Shown piece after piece: positions 22,914 through 34,609 of a DNA stretch of 64,000 bases. The stretch is taken from assembly GCF_000321225.1 (NCBI RefSeq), contig NW_004450563.1:1-64000 (forward strand), given 5' to 3'. Position 1 is the first letter of the stretch, and every line of letters begins with the position of its first letter. The position numbers and the translations under genes are program-made. The notes under the pieces were generated by a model. The model made no database searches. It saw nothing but the letters and a program-made list of their open reading frames with translations, and was not told the origin of the DNA. The DNA comes from Odobenus rosmarus divergens. Taxonomy: Eukaryota > Chordata > Mammalia > Carnivora > Odobenidae.

Positions 22914-24646
22914 TGATAATTCTTTAATGTCAAGACAATGTACAAAAGTAAACTCTTTTCAAACCATCTATGCACCAAATATTATCTCTCTCTTCTATTC
23001 CACTGCAAGAATATTAAATGGTCTGAATGGGCATGTGGCAGAACTATATTCCTTCCCTGCTATAATAATAATATGCTCACTTAATGTAATATTAAAGAAT
23101 CAAGTTTATTCATATATAAGTTTTCTTCCTCAAGTACTTTAATTTTTAATTTTAATGAAATTCCAATCACCTTATGCAGTCACATTTTAAGATGATCATC
23201 ACTGTCCAAATATTGCTTCTCATGTATGTTTGTTTATAGTAATTAGTCTGATTTTCTTAAATGCAGAGTAAGATAAATGTATGCAAATAAAGTCTAGAGG
23301 GAATAGAATCAAAATTAGTGTTCTTGATTCAGAATGGTCTGTTCAGGGACAGCTTCAGGCAAATTGAAAAGTATAGAACTTATATCAAACCCTTTTAGTA
23401 TTGGTCTTTCTTCCAAATGGTGCAACATAATTTCTTGTTTTCACTATCCTTTGCAATCAGATCAAAGCTCATGGATATTGTAATTCCTTCCCCAAATAAA
23501 TTAACTCATGTACTTTTCCCAGCATAAGAATTAATCAATTGAAAAATAAATATACTCTAGTTGATTCTGGTAATAGAGTCTCTTCTAAGTGAGTACACGT
23601 GGAGGGTGTTTGTTTTTAATAATCAAGGGTATTGAGATATAATTTACATAATAAAATTTATAATATAAAGTGTTATAATTTGAATATTGACAATGAATGA
23701 GAAAATATATAGAAACTGCCTAGTCTGTTGCGCATTATACAATCATCTTTCAGTAAGTCGTAGTTATTCACCATCTCAAAGTCAATCCAGTTCACATTTC
23801 TAACCACTATGCTACAAGACTCGTAAGAATCATGAATCATTCTTCTTCACATTCTCCCCAGTACTTACTCCAATCTGAAAGAGATGCAATACAAATGTGT
23901 TAATGGATACATGAAAATCCCTCTTGTGTTGCTATTCTTGAGCTGAAATTTTTTCCCTTCCTTTGTTTTCCTGTTTTTGATCCTAATAACTCTTTATGAG
24001 ACTCCACATCCCATTCTAAATGTATCTACCCTATGCCAGGGACGATGTTCCTGTGCTCCTGTGGTTTCTCTCTAGAACAGATTTCCTGAACACCATCCAC
24101 ACTGTCATCTCATACTGCTGCTACCACTTCACCTTAAGTGAAATCTAGCTTCTCCCATGATACACATTCCTTGAAACATTTCTTATTGGTGTAGATACCG
24201 AAGAGCTGAATAATTAAAGACCTAGATGAACCCCAGTTGATGAGTCTCAACCTATCAGGCACCAGTCTGCTAGCCCAGGTGGATTGTATTTGCCATATTT
24301 CCCTTCAGGAAAAGTAATACATGTATTTGTAAGATAGTCTTAGATAAGCCACTCCCCAGAGCAATGATACTAAGAATTTCAAGATCCAACACTTGCTTTT
24401 CATAGCACATTAGTTTCATAAGACATGCCCCATTTACTATCTTGAGATAAAGTTCATAACCCAACTAAACACAAAATTCTCCCTGAATTACATATACTTC
24501 CTAACTGCAATATAAAGGCAAACAAAAGAATAATTGATAATAAAATATTGTATTTCAATGTCAAGTACTTGGACATGACTAAACAAGAAGACATAATGAA
24601 ACAGCTTGATGCTTGGGACCCACTTATGATGAATAAATATTGGCTT
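22914..24646. other. Mostly unrecognised; possible old L1 3' UTR piece
   Basis: Around 23620-23680 'tattgagatataatttacataataaaa' (23629-23655) resembles a motif of old L1 3' sequences. The rest shows no repeat or gene I recognise. Confidence 0.4.
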
Positions 24647-24658
24647 AAGAAAAGTAAA

Positions 24659-24882
24659 GGGGCATCTGGGTGGCTCAGTCAGTTGTCACCAACTCTTCAA
24701 TTTGGCTCAGGTGATGATCTCAGGGTTGTGAGATCAAGCCCCGAACTGGGCTCTACACTGGGCGTGGAGCCTGCTTAAGATTCTCTCTCCCTCTCCCTTT
24801 GTCCCCTACCCCTTCTGTCTCTCTCTCTCCCTCTCTCTAAAAAAAAAAAAAGAAAGAAAGAAAAAAGAAAAGAAAAAGAAAG
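24659..24882 (+). mobile_element. Can-SINE, older sub-type, long A/GAAA tail
   Basis: A sense SINE with the 'gagcctgcttaagattctc' variant and a tail expanded into A and GAAA runs (24840-24882). TSD 'aagaaaagtaaa' is at 24647-24658 and 24883-24894. Confidence 0.94.
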
Positions 24883-24894
24883 AAGAAAAGTAAA

Positions 24895-25228
24895 AAATCA
24901 GAGGGTATCTATATACACAGTAAAGAAAAATACTGAATGAAAATTGCTATTAGGATAAGTTAAAATAGGCCACGTTTTGGTTTACTTTTGTTTTTGTATT
25001 CGACAAGAGAAATAAGAAAATAACACTAGTGGGCATGGGAATGATATGCCAAGACAAACGACAGACTGTTGAGGTAAAGACAATGAGGAAAAATTGTTCT
25101 CACAAATAAGCTGCCCTTAGATGTAAGTTAATGTCAAAATAATTCTGTGTTATGACATAGAGTAGGGTAGTAACAAGTATCACAGAAAATAAATCATATC
25201 TTAAAATATGAATTATTAAGAAATTGGT
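24895..25228. other. No recognised feature
   Basis: AT-rich spacer between two sense SINEs. Confidence 0.45.
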
Positions 25229-25430
25229 GGGGCACCTGGGTGGCTCAGTGAAGCACCTGACTCTTGATTTCGGCTCAGGTCATGATCTCACAGTTGTGGG
25301 AGGGAAACCCCCCGGGGTCAGCTCCGAGCCCAGTGGGAGTCTGCCTGGGATTCTCTCTCTCCTCTCCCTCTGCCCCTCCCCCTGCTCATATGTGCGCTTT
25401 CTCTCTGTCTCTCTCTCTCAAATAAATAGC
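25229..25430 (+). mobile_element. Can-SINE, diverged, no clear TSD
   Basis: A sense copy with head 'ggggcacctgggtggctcag', a short internal deletion after the A box, and tail 'caaataaatagc'. I could not define a reliable TSD. Confidence 0.92.
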
Positions 25431-25439
25431 TTAAGTTCA

Positions 25440-27005
25440 ATATATTTTACTTGTGACACAGACCAATGCCAAACCAAATGTGGCTTTCAAGGTGGCAGCA
25501 GTGTCACTCTTTCCCAGCCACCAGCCAGTGGGGAAGGGACATCCAGGAGAGGGGGCTCCACTATTAAGGAGATGATTCAGAATTGCAGACACTATCTCCT
25601 CTTCATGCCATTGACTCAGACTTAGCCACATGACCACACTGAGTGGGAATTTGACCTTGTAACCAGCTAAATCTCAGGGGCATCTCCGACTCAAAGAAAG
25701 AAGCAAATTTGACACAAAATCTCACCCTCTGTCAAGACAAATATTCAGTTTCCATAATTTAAAAAGACCTTAGAGAACTAGAAGAAAAATAGGGGGGAAA
25801 AAAGACAATACTACCAAAAGCTTTATAGATATGGGGTAGATCCCATGGGACTATGTCAGTGCAGGACTGAAAAAAACCAAAATGCCTCTAACAAACAAAT
25901 AATTTTAATGTATAATTTTCAAATAATAGTAAGTGAATATAAAATTGTTTAAATCACCTTTAAATCAATTTATTTCATGCATCTCTGCTAATTTAATAGA
26001 ATTTGTTTCTTCCATTGTTAAAAAAAAACTCTCAAATTTCTTTCTTATATATTTGCAATCGGTTTTGTTGCCTTCTAGTAACTATATACTGCATATAGAC
26101 ACCCGTTTTAATTGAAATATGTGGTTGGAAATGCTCTAATAATAAATTTAGTTCTTTTCAAGGAGTGAGTTATGTAAGTTTTAATTGTGTTTAAAACTTA
26201 CCATAATTAGATATATTAAATCTTGCTTTGGCTTCAAAATCATTTTTAATTAATTCTTCCTGAATTATTGGCTAACATGTTTCACATCCATTTCAAATGG
26301 ATTAATCATCCCTTCTAGTATTGTATGTTCATAGAGATTTTTAAATTTAAGTATTATGTCTTTTTAAATAGAACACAAATGAGAGCAGTATAGTTCCATT
26401 TTCATGTGCTTGATCTTATCCTTAGTCAACTGCTGCAAAGATAGAAACTGAAAGTTCTTGGCAAGCAAGAATTTTTAAGATAGTGTATGATTGTTTCTAA
26501 ATTTACTAATACCCTTTTTACCGCATGAGAAGGACCTCATTTATCTTTTCAGGTACATATTAGAAATATGTCACATCATTTCATAATATTTTAACTTCGG
26601 TATTCAATTTTTATTTGATTAAAACAATCCCGCAACAGAATCAATTAGCAAGCAAAATCCTTTTAGGATAATTTTAGGATCAATTGTTAATTTCTTTATT
26701 ATCTTTTCACAGTTTATGAAATGTATCACTCAATGGATTACATTAATTATATGAATATCGCTGATAGCAATGTTCTTCAGTTTGTAAAGTCTTTAACTGA
26801 AATTCTTCGTGACTAAGTGTGATTGATGAATAGTGAAACAAATGCTAAAAACTTTTATTCAGTTTTTAAAATGAGACTCTAAACCCACCTTCCCAATTCA
26901 CCACACCTGCCACTCTGTTTCATAGGCAAGGATATGAGAGAGAGGAGATTTTTCATGCAAACTAATATATAAAGTTATTAAAATTTGTCATTTTCTTTAT
27001 ACTTA
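25440..27005. other. Unassigned; 25440-25735 may be an old repeat
   Basis: 25440-25735 is richer in GC and contains 'acttagccacatgaccacac', which recalls an old medium-reiterated repeat, but I cannot name it. 25740-27005 is AT-rich with nothing recognised. Confidence 0.35.
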
Positions 27006-27009
27006 TTGT

Positions 27010-27440
27010 TACTGTGTCAGTTCAGGTTCTCCCAGAACCAAACACCAAAGTAGGATTAGACATCCAAAAATTTCCTGGGGGAAATGCCTGTGAAGGACAA
27101 ATGGGAGGGCATAAAAGAAGGCAGGGAGAATCTTTAGAATGCAGTAGGGGTCTGACACCCGTGAAGGGAGAGGGGGAAGGACTGGGACAAAGAAACTTGA
27201 ACTACACGGGTGTGAAATTCTCAAGCTAAGGTCGCCCATCAGAGGAGCCCAGTGTCCTGTTGGAATGGATTTCTGCTGGTACCCACATTACACTGTGCTT
27301 GGCAATGGGGACAGCTGCTGGAAGAACAGGCTCAGTGTGAACACAATGGTAAATCCTGAGGAGAGATGGATCCAGCGGAGTCTGTCGGTGAACGATGCCC
27401 CCTGCAGCAGATCTGAGCAGCACATTTCCCTGGCTGCCAC
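27010..27440. other. GC-richer unidentified block
   Basis: Begins 'gtgtcagttcaggttctcccag' (27015-27036), a phrase like the edge of some medium-reiterated mammalian repeats, and stays GC-richer than its flanks. Open frames of 65-76 codons exist on both strands without domains. It could be an old repeat or conserved unique DNA. Confidence 0.35.
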
Positions 27441-28240
27441 ATTAGGAATTCTAAAAATCACATTTCCTCTACGACTTTTTAATTAGTGATAAACCATACA
27501 TCTCTAAGCAGCAGGATTTTATTTTTATGCAGGGTGCTTTCATTCACTTCTAAAGAAAAGATGCTTATCCACTGTTCATTACATAAATGGATTTTTTTTT
27601 TAACTTTCACTATCTCATTGATTTTTCTTCAATCAGGTTCACTGCTTAATTCAATAGAAGAAAGTAATTTGATTTAGATTTTTCTCCTTTCTTGAACTAA
27701 TGACCTGCTGCAGCTGATAAGTTTATTTTTTCTCTAATGTTTTTCAGCTTTTGATGTTTTGCTATCATTTTGCTATTCGTTAGGAAATGAGTGTTTTATC
27801 ATTTTGATTAGACTATTTGTAAGCATGCTAGGGACAGTATTATAGTTCTCAGACATTACTTTAAACACTGGAAGTATAATTTTGTCAAATACAATGGTAT
27901 GTTTCTTTGTAAAATGTACACTTGATCTTAACCATCCCATAGTTTAATTAGAAAAACAAAAAACTGTCAGCAGAGAAAAAAGTGTCAGCAGAGTAAGTAA
28001 TTGGTAACTGTGGACTTGTGGACAAAGCTGTAAAACCCAACTTTAAATATTTGGTTGAATATTGTCAACATTTTTCCTTTATTTGACATTTTGAAATGAG
28101 GACTAACTAAACACCCACACTCATACATACGTGTGTGTGTATGTATTTAATTACCTCATGTATGTAAATGTATTTATCACCATGAATACAATGGCCACAA
28201 ATCCACATTGATAGATATGTTTATATGGTGAATTAAACAC
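27441..28240. other. No recognised feature
   Basis: AT-rich with a short (TG/TA) patch near 28129-28145. Confidence 0.45.
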
Positions 28241-28249
28241 CACCATTGG

Positions 28250-28470
28250 GGCTCCTGGGTGGCTTAGTTGATTAAATGTCTGACTCTTTCTGCTCAGGTC
28301 ATGATCTCAGGGACCTGAGATCAAGCCCCACATGGGGCTCTGCCCTGGGTCATAGAGCCTGCTTAAGATTCTCTCTTTCCTTCTCTCTCTGCCCCTCATC
28401 CACCGTTCACTCACTGCTCTCTCTCTCTCTCTCAAACAAAAAAACAAAAACAAAACCCCAAAACAAATAT
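28250..28470 (+). mobile_element. Can-SINE with 9-bp TSD
   Basis: A sense SINE of the older 'cctgcttaagattctctc' type with a CAAA-rich tail. The repeat 'caccattgg' flanks it at 28241-28249 and 28471-28479. Confidence 0.94.
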
Positions 28471-28479
28471 CACCATTGG

Positions 28480-29598
28480 TATGTAATTTTTTTAAACTGC
28501 TAATCAACTCTTGGTAATGTTCTAAATAGAACAGTGTTAAAGTTTTCCCTAACTTACCAGTTATATGATTAAAAAATTTAGTGCCTTTTAAAACCATGCA
28601 AAAGTAAGTTTAGAAAGTCACAAATAATTTTTTTTTTTTACCCATAAAGATCCTGTAAGATATTTAAAAGTCAGTGGGACAAGGAGTAGGTGCTCATTGT
28701 GTGAAAAATTATCCCATACATTGCAAACTACTATTCATGGCTCCTTCAACCAATTTCAGCAATTCCCCTCAGACTTTGTGATCCTCAAAAGGATCCTCAC
28801 CTATGTATAAAATGCCCCAGAAAATGCCTTCTGAGGCAAGATTCCTGTGTGTTAGTGGATATGCCCTGAAGCATGGCCTCAGAATTTCCTCCCCCACTTT
28901 ACTCTGGACTACTCAACTGCTTTTCTAAAATAATGATGAATAATTATTTTGAATGTCTCTATTTGAAGGGCCATCAATATATTGTCCTATCAGAATACAG
29001 AATATTTTTTTGGTTCTGGTTTGTTCTCTATATTGCCTGAAAGGAAAAAAAAAAAAAAAAAGAGTGAAGGGAATTGCTCTGTGTATACCCAGGACCTCAG
29101 AATTTGAAGTTTAGGAAGGACATTAATAGAGTTGATCCTGTGAAGAAGAAACAGCAGTTTTTGCTACCCTGAATTCTTGTGGTTTATAGCATAAAGGTCT
29201 TGTAGCTTCAGCAAGCTCTTCAGGTCTTCCCTGTAGGACTCTGCTGCCAACAATGGGCCTGACTCCTGGATTTCTTATGTTTTACAATCTTGCCTGACCA
29301 GGAGTAGATGATTATTTCCTTGTTATAATTTTCAACCTTTATTCCTAAAGACAAAATACAGCCAAGTACACATAGAATCATGAAAAGAATAGAATTAAGA
29401 AATCAGAGGAAATAAAGATTTTTGTTTGTTTGTTTGCTGTTTTTCCCAGAGATCAGATCCCAGTTTATTTCCTCTCACTGAATGGAAAACACTAATTTTC
29501 TTAGCTATAGCTTGATCTTGTTGCAAGGCCTGGACAACCCATTTGGTATGGTTCTAGGAAGCCTCACCCCCACAGCAACCCCAATTTAACACACTGTT
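28480..29598. other. Mostly unrecognised; A-run at 29043-29061
   Basis: A pure run of about 18 A follows sequence I cannot match to an mRNA or retroposon, and I see no TSD around it. No exon recognised. Confidence 0.4.
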
Positions 29599-29614
29599 GA
29601 TCAATCCTCTTGGG

Positions 29615-29673
29615 CCATGCTAATCTTCTCTGTATCATTGCAATTTTAGTATACGTGCTGTGGAAGTCAGCAT
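29615..29673 (-). pseudogene. U6 snRNA retropseudogene, 3'-truncated and tailless
   Basis: On the minus strand 29673 to 29615 aligns without gaps to nucleotides 1-59 of U6 spliceosomal RNA. It contains 'tatactaaaatt' and 'gatacagagaagattagca', the 5' half up to the ACAGAGA region that contacts the 5' splice site. I count about eight mismatches, chiefly in the 5' stem-loop. The 3' half, with its internal stem-loop and U-tail, is absent, so it cannot give a working snRNA. Flanking 16-bp repeats 'gatcaatcctcttggg' (29599-29614) and 'gaccaatcctcttggg' (29674-29689) differ at one base and form a TSD. There is no poly(A). This fits the known 'tailless retropseudogene' class of small-RNA copies made by L1 machinery. 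Confidence 0.92.
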
Positions 29674-29904
29674 GACCAATCCTCTTGGGGATAATTTACT
29701 TCAGATCTCTCCTTCAGGTTGTTTTGCTGTTAAAGTCTCTACTCTGTCTATCAAATATTAATCTCCCTGTCATTGAAAGAGACAATGTTTTTCAGGTTAT
29801 CAGTTTAAATATGATGCTGACAAATATCATTAGGTCTACAGACACAACAAATCACTAAATTTTCTGTGGACATGGATGCAAATATTAATTTTTTTCCTGA
29901 ATTT

Positions 29905-30125
29905 ATAGTGGTTAGAGCAAAAATTTCAATAGACACATCTGGGTTAGAATCCTGTCTGAGTAACCTGAAGCCTGTCTGTGTCCTCTTTATGCCTTCAGTT
30001 GCCTTGCTGGTAAAATGAAGAAAATAAGTGTCATGTCATGAGCTTATTTAGATGATCAAATGAGATGATATTTAAAGCAATAACTTAGTCTTTGGCCTAT
30101 AGTACGAGTTCAATAGTATTAACTA
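29905..30125 (+). repeat. MIR SINE, nearly complete
   Basis: 'tagtggttagagcaaaaa', 'ctgggttagaatcctgtc', 'gctggtaaaatgaag', 'atgatcaaatgagatgat' and 'agtacgagttcaatagt' run in the same order as the sense MIR consensus over about 220 bp. Confidence 0.88.
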
Positions 30126-30179
30126 CAACAAAAGTATTATAATAATAACATTTTCCCTTATACTTTGTATAGTAGTTAG

Positions 30180-30480
30180 TGTAACGAATAAGTGATCCAA
30201 AAACATTTTAGTGGTTTTAAAACATGGAAGTTGATTTTTCTCTCTATTAGGAGTCCAGGGTGATGATCTACAACAATTGGCAGTCATTTGAGGGATAGGC
30301 TGATGGCAGCTTTTCCAACTTTGAAATGTGGCTTTTAAGTTCTCTCTGATCATCACCATTCTAGCCTCACAAAGAGGGATAGGAGTGTAGAAGACGTATG
30401 ATACTATTCTTAAATTCACTGAGCAGAGAGGGACTATATCACTTCCACTCATGTTCTATTGGTGAGAGCTTATCACATGC
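30180..30480 (+). repeat. Old medium-reiterated repeat, family not named
   Basis: 'acattttagtggttttaaaac' (30203-30223), a middle with 'aggagtccagggtgatg' and an end 'cacttccactcatgttc' resemble an old mammalian interspersed repeat with the 'tagtggcttaaaacaac' start. I am unsure of the family. Confidence 0.4.
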
Positions 30481-30754
30481 TTCATCTATTTAGCAAATGT
30501 AGCTGACTGGACAATCACGCCTCAGCTATAATTTGTATGGACAAAGAGGAGAATAGATTTTGGTGGACAAATAGCCTCCCTCCCATGACTTTCCTGAAGT
30601 TACCAAAGCAATAATAGTCTTTTCTCCATATTTTGAAAGGGTATAAGGCTTCTCTATCTCTAAGGAGTGCAAATATAGGAATTGGGTTTTTACTTCAGTC
30701 TCTAGAATACTGTCTCTTAAATTGAGAGCCAATATGCAACTGTAACCTAACCTC

Positions 30755-30895
30755 CTGGAGGACTTGTTTAAATTATAGATTCCAGGCCTCCAGCAAACCC
30801 ACTGAATCAGTATCTCCAGGGTATGACCTGAGCATTTAACTTTTATCAAGTAAGACAAGTGATTGCTATATGCATTCAGTTTGAGAATTATTGCC
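30755..30895 (+). repeat. MER5A-like hAT MITE
   Basis: 'ctcctggaggacttgttt', 'cactgaatcagtatctcc', 'gacctgagcatttaac' and 'cagtttgagaattattgc' follow the MER5A layout, a short non-autonomous relative of hAT-Charlie transposons. Confidence 0.78.
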
Positions 30896-30899
30896 ATAA

Positions 30900-32870
30900 A
30901 ATCTAGGGTGGCTCTGAATTTTAAAGCCATAGGCAACTCTGAATACCAGTTCTTCAAAGACTTCTATGATTTGTTCTTTAATATGATAGGAATAAAAATT
31001 TAAAACAAAAATGAAGACAAAAACTCATGGTGGTTCTCTCTCCATGATGCATCGTTTTATCTTCTAAATGACATTGCTGTCCTTCAGATCAAAGACAGGC
31101 ACTGATGAATTAGCTTTTGTAGAGATTGTCATTTGTTACCTTCTGTATCCATCCCAACTCAGAATTATAATATTGTGAACAAAATGAACATAATAACTAG
31201 TAAATTGTGATTAAGATCTATAGGTTAGTTACTATTAAGGGGAACTTTGATTTTTCTTAATTATCATATATTTTTCAATGATCAAAATTTGTTTCATTAT
31301 TTGATTTAAATCTCTATTAAATATCTTGTTTTGAGCAATCCAACTTCATAGAAAACCTTTTTAAATAAAACTCTGAATGATAAAAATATTTTACGTATTT
31401 ATGTTTTATTCAGCAGGATATTTTTTCATCACCTAAATCTTCAAATATAGTTGTTAAATTTGTTTTTTTCCTGTTGCTATTATAGGTTATTGTTAAAAAC
31501 AGTAATCATTTTAGTAGGGTGGTTTCATGTGTTCCTTGATATCCTGAATAATTTTATTTTGTTACATTTAGTTTCATGTTTTCAAAAATGCTATTTTTGT
31601 TTTTGAAAGTATTTTCTTAACATTTATGATTTGTCTGGAAATGTCTCATCTTATACTGAGCTAGCATAAGATTAGGCTTTCCTATTTTTTTTTGTTTTGT
31701 TTTTTAGCATAAAGATCAAAACTTGCCGAAACTTGGTGTGATCTTTTTCACTTTTGATGGCTTTTTATATGCCTAAGGCCAGTGAGCTTTATATCTGTTT
31801 CCACAGAGAACTCAGATCTGTGAGAATTAGCAAGGGATTAAAGTGATATTTTCCCCCTGTGCTCTGGCTTCTAGCTACTGTGCTCTTTCTTTTAATGCTT
31901 AATGTTTCCAGGAGATTTTTTTAAATTCACTCTTCTCTATTATGTCTTCAATTTTTCTAATATTCTTATCAGATTTTCTTGACATCAGTTTGGCCAACAA
32001 TGCCATCAATGTTGGCTTTATTTCCTTCCAAACATATTTGAATGCTGTTAAAAAAAACAGGTAGAGTGGGAAGCTATAAACCAAATTCATGTCTGTCACA
32101 AAAACATTAAAATAATGAGTTTCTCACCTTCCTTTAAAGAAAACAAATAAATTGTAGCTTACCTAATATTGAGGTTGATCCCTCGGTTCTGAGTTTGTTA
32201 GGAAGTAATCATTGATTTGATATGGTATATGTTAAGTGAATTTCCCCACTCATTACTTACAGGTGCATGGCACAATCACATACTCACATGTATTTACCCA
32301 TGCTCAAATAAGAAAAGTCAAACTTTCATGTTCTTAATGGAAAATAATAGGTAGCCCTAAATACTTGATTCCAATATTTTTGCTTATTTTACAGGCACAT
32401 TTATAGTTAAGGCAGAAAACAGTCTCAGTGAGAGAATGCATGTTAAGTCTTGAAAAATCTTATCTTAAAATTTTTCAATAAAGCTTACATGCAACAAAAG
32501 ATAAGATTTTGCTTATTTGATTTAGTATAGATAAAAGGAAATAACAATCTATCCTTGTAAATAAATGGATAATCACAAAAATGCTCTTGCATTTTTTATT
32601 CCAGAGATTATAGGCAGCACAAACCATTGACCAAGGGGTAGACTCATGACCAATGTGATAGAGAAGAAAAGAATTGTGGCTATAATGTTGTGCCTTTGCT
32701 GAAATCTCATTGGATTTTAACTCTGCAATTTCTGATATTGTGTTGATTTGAAGACCAAATCAGATCTATCACTCTGACAGGAAGTACAATCCCATTTTTC
32801 ATTATATTCAGTAAATGTGGGGAAAGAACTAGCTTCTCTTCCTTTATGCCTTGGGAGACAAAAGAATGCA
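30900..32870. other. No recognised feature
   Basis: Nearly 2 kb of AT-rich sequence without a repeat or exon I can identify. Confidence 0.4.
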
Positions 32871-32879
32871 AGATACGAT

Positions 32880-33050
32880 CCCAAGGCTGTGTAAACTATC
32901 TCATTTAATTATATTGCCTTTTTAGCTCTCTTTTGCAAATAGGAGCCTGACTCCAGAGGTGAAATCATCTGTCCAAGAACACATAAGTAAATAGAGGAAC
33001 CAGGAGATGCAAACACAAATCCAACTCTGACAGATTAGACTAAATTTTAG
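32880..33050 (-). repeat. MIR SINE
   Basis: 'actatctcatttaattata', 'tgcaaataggagcctgactc' and 'gtgaaatcatctgtccaag' follow the complement of MIR ('...ctcatttaatcctcacaac...'). Confidence 0.68.
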
Positions 33051-33263
33051 ACCTGCGGAGTTACATCCCAGGGACACTTGGGATTTATCTCACATTCAAC
33101 CCAGCAAGGACTGGAAAGTCTTATTTACACAGATGATAGGAATGATGGGAAAGAATATTCCAAGGGCAAGATACCCTCATGCCCATAAGTTAAGTGCCCA
33201 GTATTACTTATGGTTCACCTTTGGCTGCAGGTAAGTCTACTGGCACATACCAGAATTGCCACA

Positions 33264-33736
33264 CAGGTACCCCTCGCTTTTTGAAATTTCCCATTATTTC
33301 ACTTTGCTTTTGTGAAAGGCCTACATTAGTATTTGTTTCTGTTAACAGAAAGAAATCCAAAGAGATTTCTGTTTTTATGAAAAGGTGAAAGGTGAAAATA
33401 GGCGTTCAGTCTTTGTTTTGCAGAGAGCCGTTTAAAGGCAGTGCACCCCGATAAGCTCTTTCTCTAGGAACTGCACTCAGCCCTTCACTCAAGCCTCATA
33501 GTTTTGAACTGTGTCTGTGAGCATTTGTGCTTTATTTCCATTTATTTTGTGCATCCCTCTAGCAAAATGAGATCTAAGGTATTAGGAAAGTCTTAAGAGA
33601 GGTTATTTTTTGGGGTCTGGGAATACTCAAAAATGTTTCCACATAAATTAATGGTAGTTGTTTCTTCACTTGACACTATCTTGGCTTACAAAAGTTTCCA
33701 TAGAAAAGCTCTACTTTTGGATAGCAGGGGAAACTG
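33264..33736 (+). mobile_element. Non-autonomous DNA-transposon-like element
   Basis: Starts 'caggtacccctcgcttt' and ends 'ggatagcaggggaaactg'. The complement of the end begins 'cagtttcccctgctatcc', a degenerate inverted partner of the start. A TA follows the right end. The interior has runs recalling a CpG-rich consensus decayed to TpG/CpA. I recall similar sequence as a mammalian DNA transposon, possibly pogo/Tigger-type, but do not name the family. There is no transposase frame. Confidence 0.55.
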
Positions 33737-33739
33737 TAT

Positions 33740-34465
33740 ACCTTTAAGAAACAGTTGGATGGGGACACAGGATTATAAAAATAACTTGAGAAAGGGCCCA
33801 GGTTGGGTGTCTCATAGGACCTGACAAGATCTTCATTGTCAGAGTGTTGAAGGCTGTGAAATACGCCTTGTAATTCAGGTCCAAAAAAGCTTGCATATCT
33901 GATTGCATGCTGTACACATTCTAGTCTTTGGGGAAAAAAAAGAGTTATTGTAGACTTTACTTATATTTAGGTAAGTTGTTTCCTTCTTGATGATGTCTTT
34001 CCATCAATCAGACTCTCTTCTGATAATTGCTAAGACACTAAGACCAACGCTTTTCCCAATCAGGCCACTGCTCATTTGGGCAGGCTTCTGTGAGGGTATG
34101 CAAGTGTTAATTTATGTACTTAGGCACTTGGTCATGAGCCAATTTTTGAGTTTCCCATTCTGTGATGACTTCAAATATATTGATCGAAGCAAATTCCCAA
34201 CCAAAAGGTAGGTGTGTGCAATGCATAAATACTTTTAGAATGCAGGCAAATTATTCTTACCCTAATTATCATTAGATGAGCACAATCATCGCATCAACCA
34301 CAAGATAAATACATTGAACTCTTTTTCTGGATGTGGTAGAGCAATTACATATTCTTACTTAAAAATGAAATTAACATATAATTTCCCTTATGGGGACTCC
34401 AATCAATTTGGGGAGATAGTTTCTACATAAAAGTACATTAAACTAAAAATAATACTTATAAGCTA
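33740..34465. other. No recognised feature
   Basis: Spacer between two related transposon copies. A 74-codon frame at 33987-34211 lacks any motif. Confidence 0.4.
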
Positions 34466-34468
34466 TAT

Positions 34469-34605
34469 AGGTACCCCTCGCTTTTCAAAAGTTCCCATTA
34501 TTTCACTTAGCTTTTGTGAAAGGCCTACATTAGTATCTGTTTTTGTTAACAGAAAGGAATCCAAAGAGGATTCTGTTTTTATGAAAAAGGTGAAAAGGTG
34601 AAAGG
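34469..34605 (+). mobile_element. Second, 3'-truncated copy of the same DNA-transposon-like element
   Basis: Aligns with the first about 135 bases of the element at 33264 (shared 'ggtacccctcgctttt', 'gtgaaaggcctacattagta', 'gttaacagaaag'), roughly nine bases in ten identical by eye. It stops after the 'aaggtgaaaaggtgaaagg' stretch. Same strand as the first copy. Confidence 0.7.
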
Positions 34606-34609
34606 TTAT

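Noticed and set aside
29615..29673. Functional U6 snRNA gene
   Set aside because: Only the first 59 nucleotides are present, with about eight mismatches and no 3' stem or terminator. TSDs mark it as a retrocopy.
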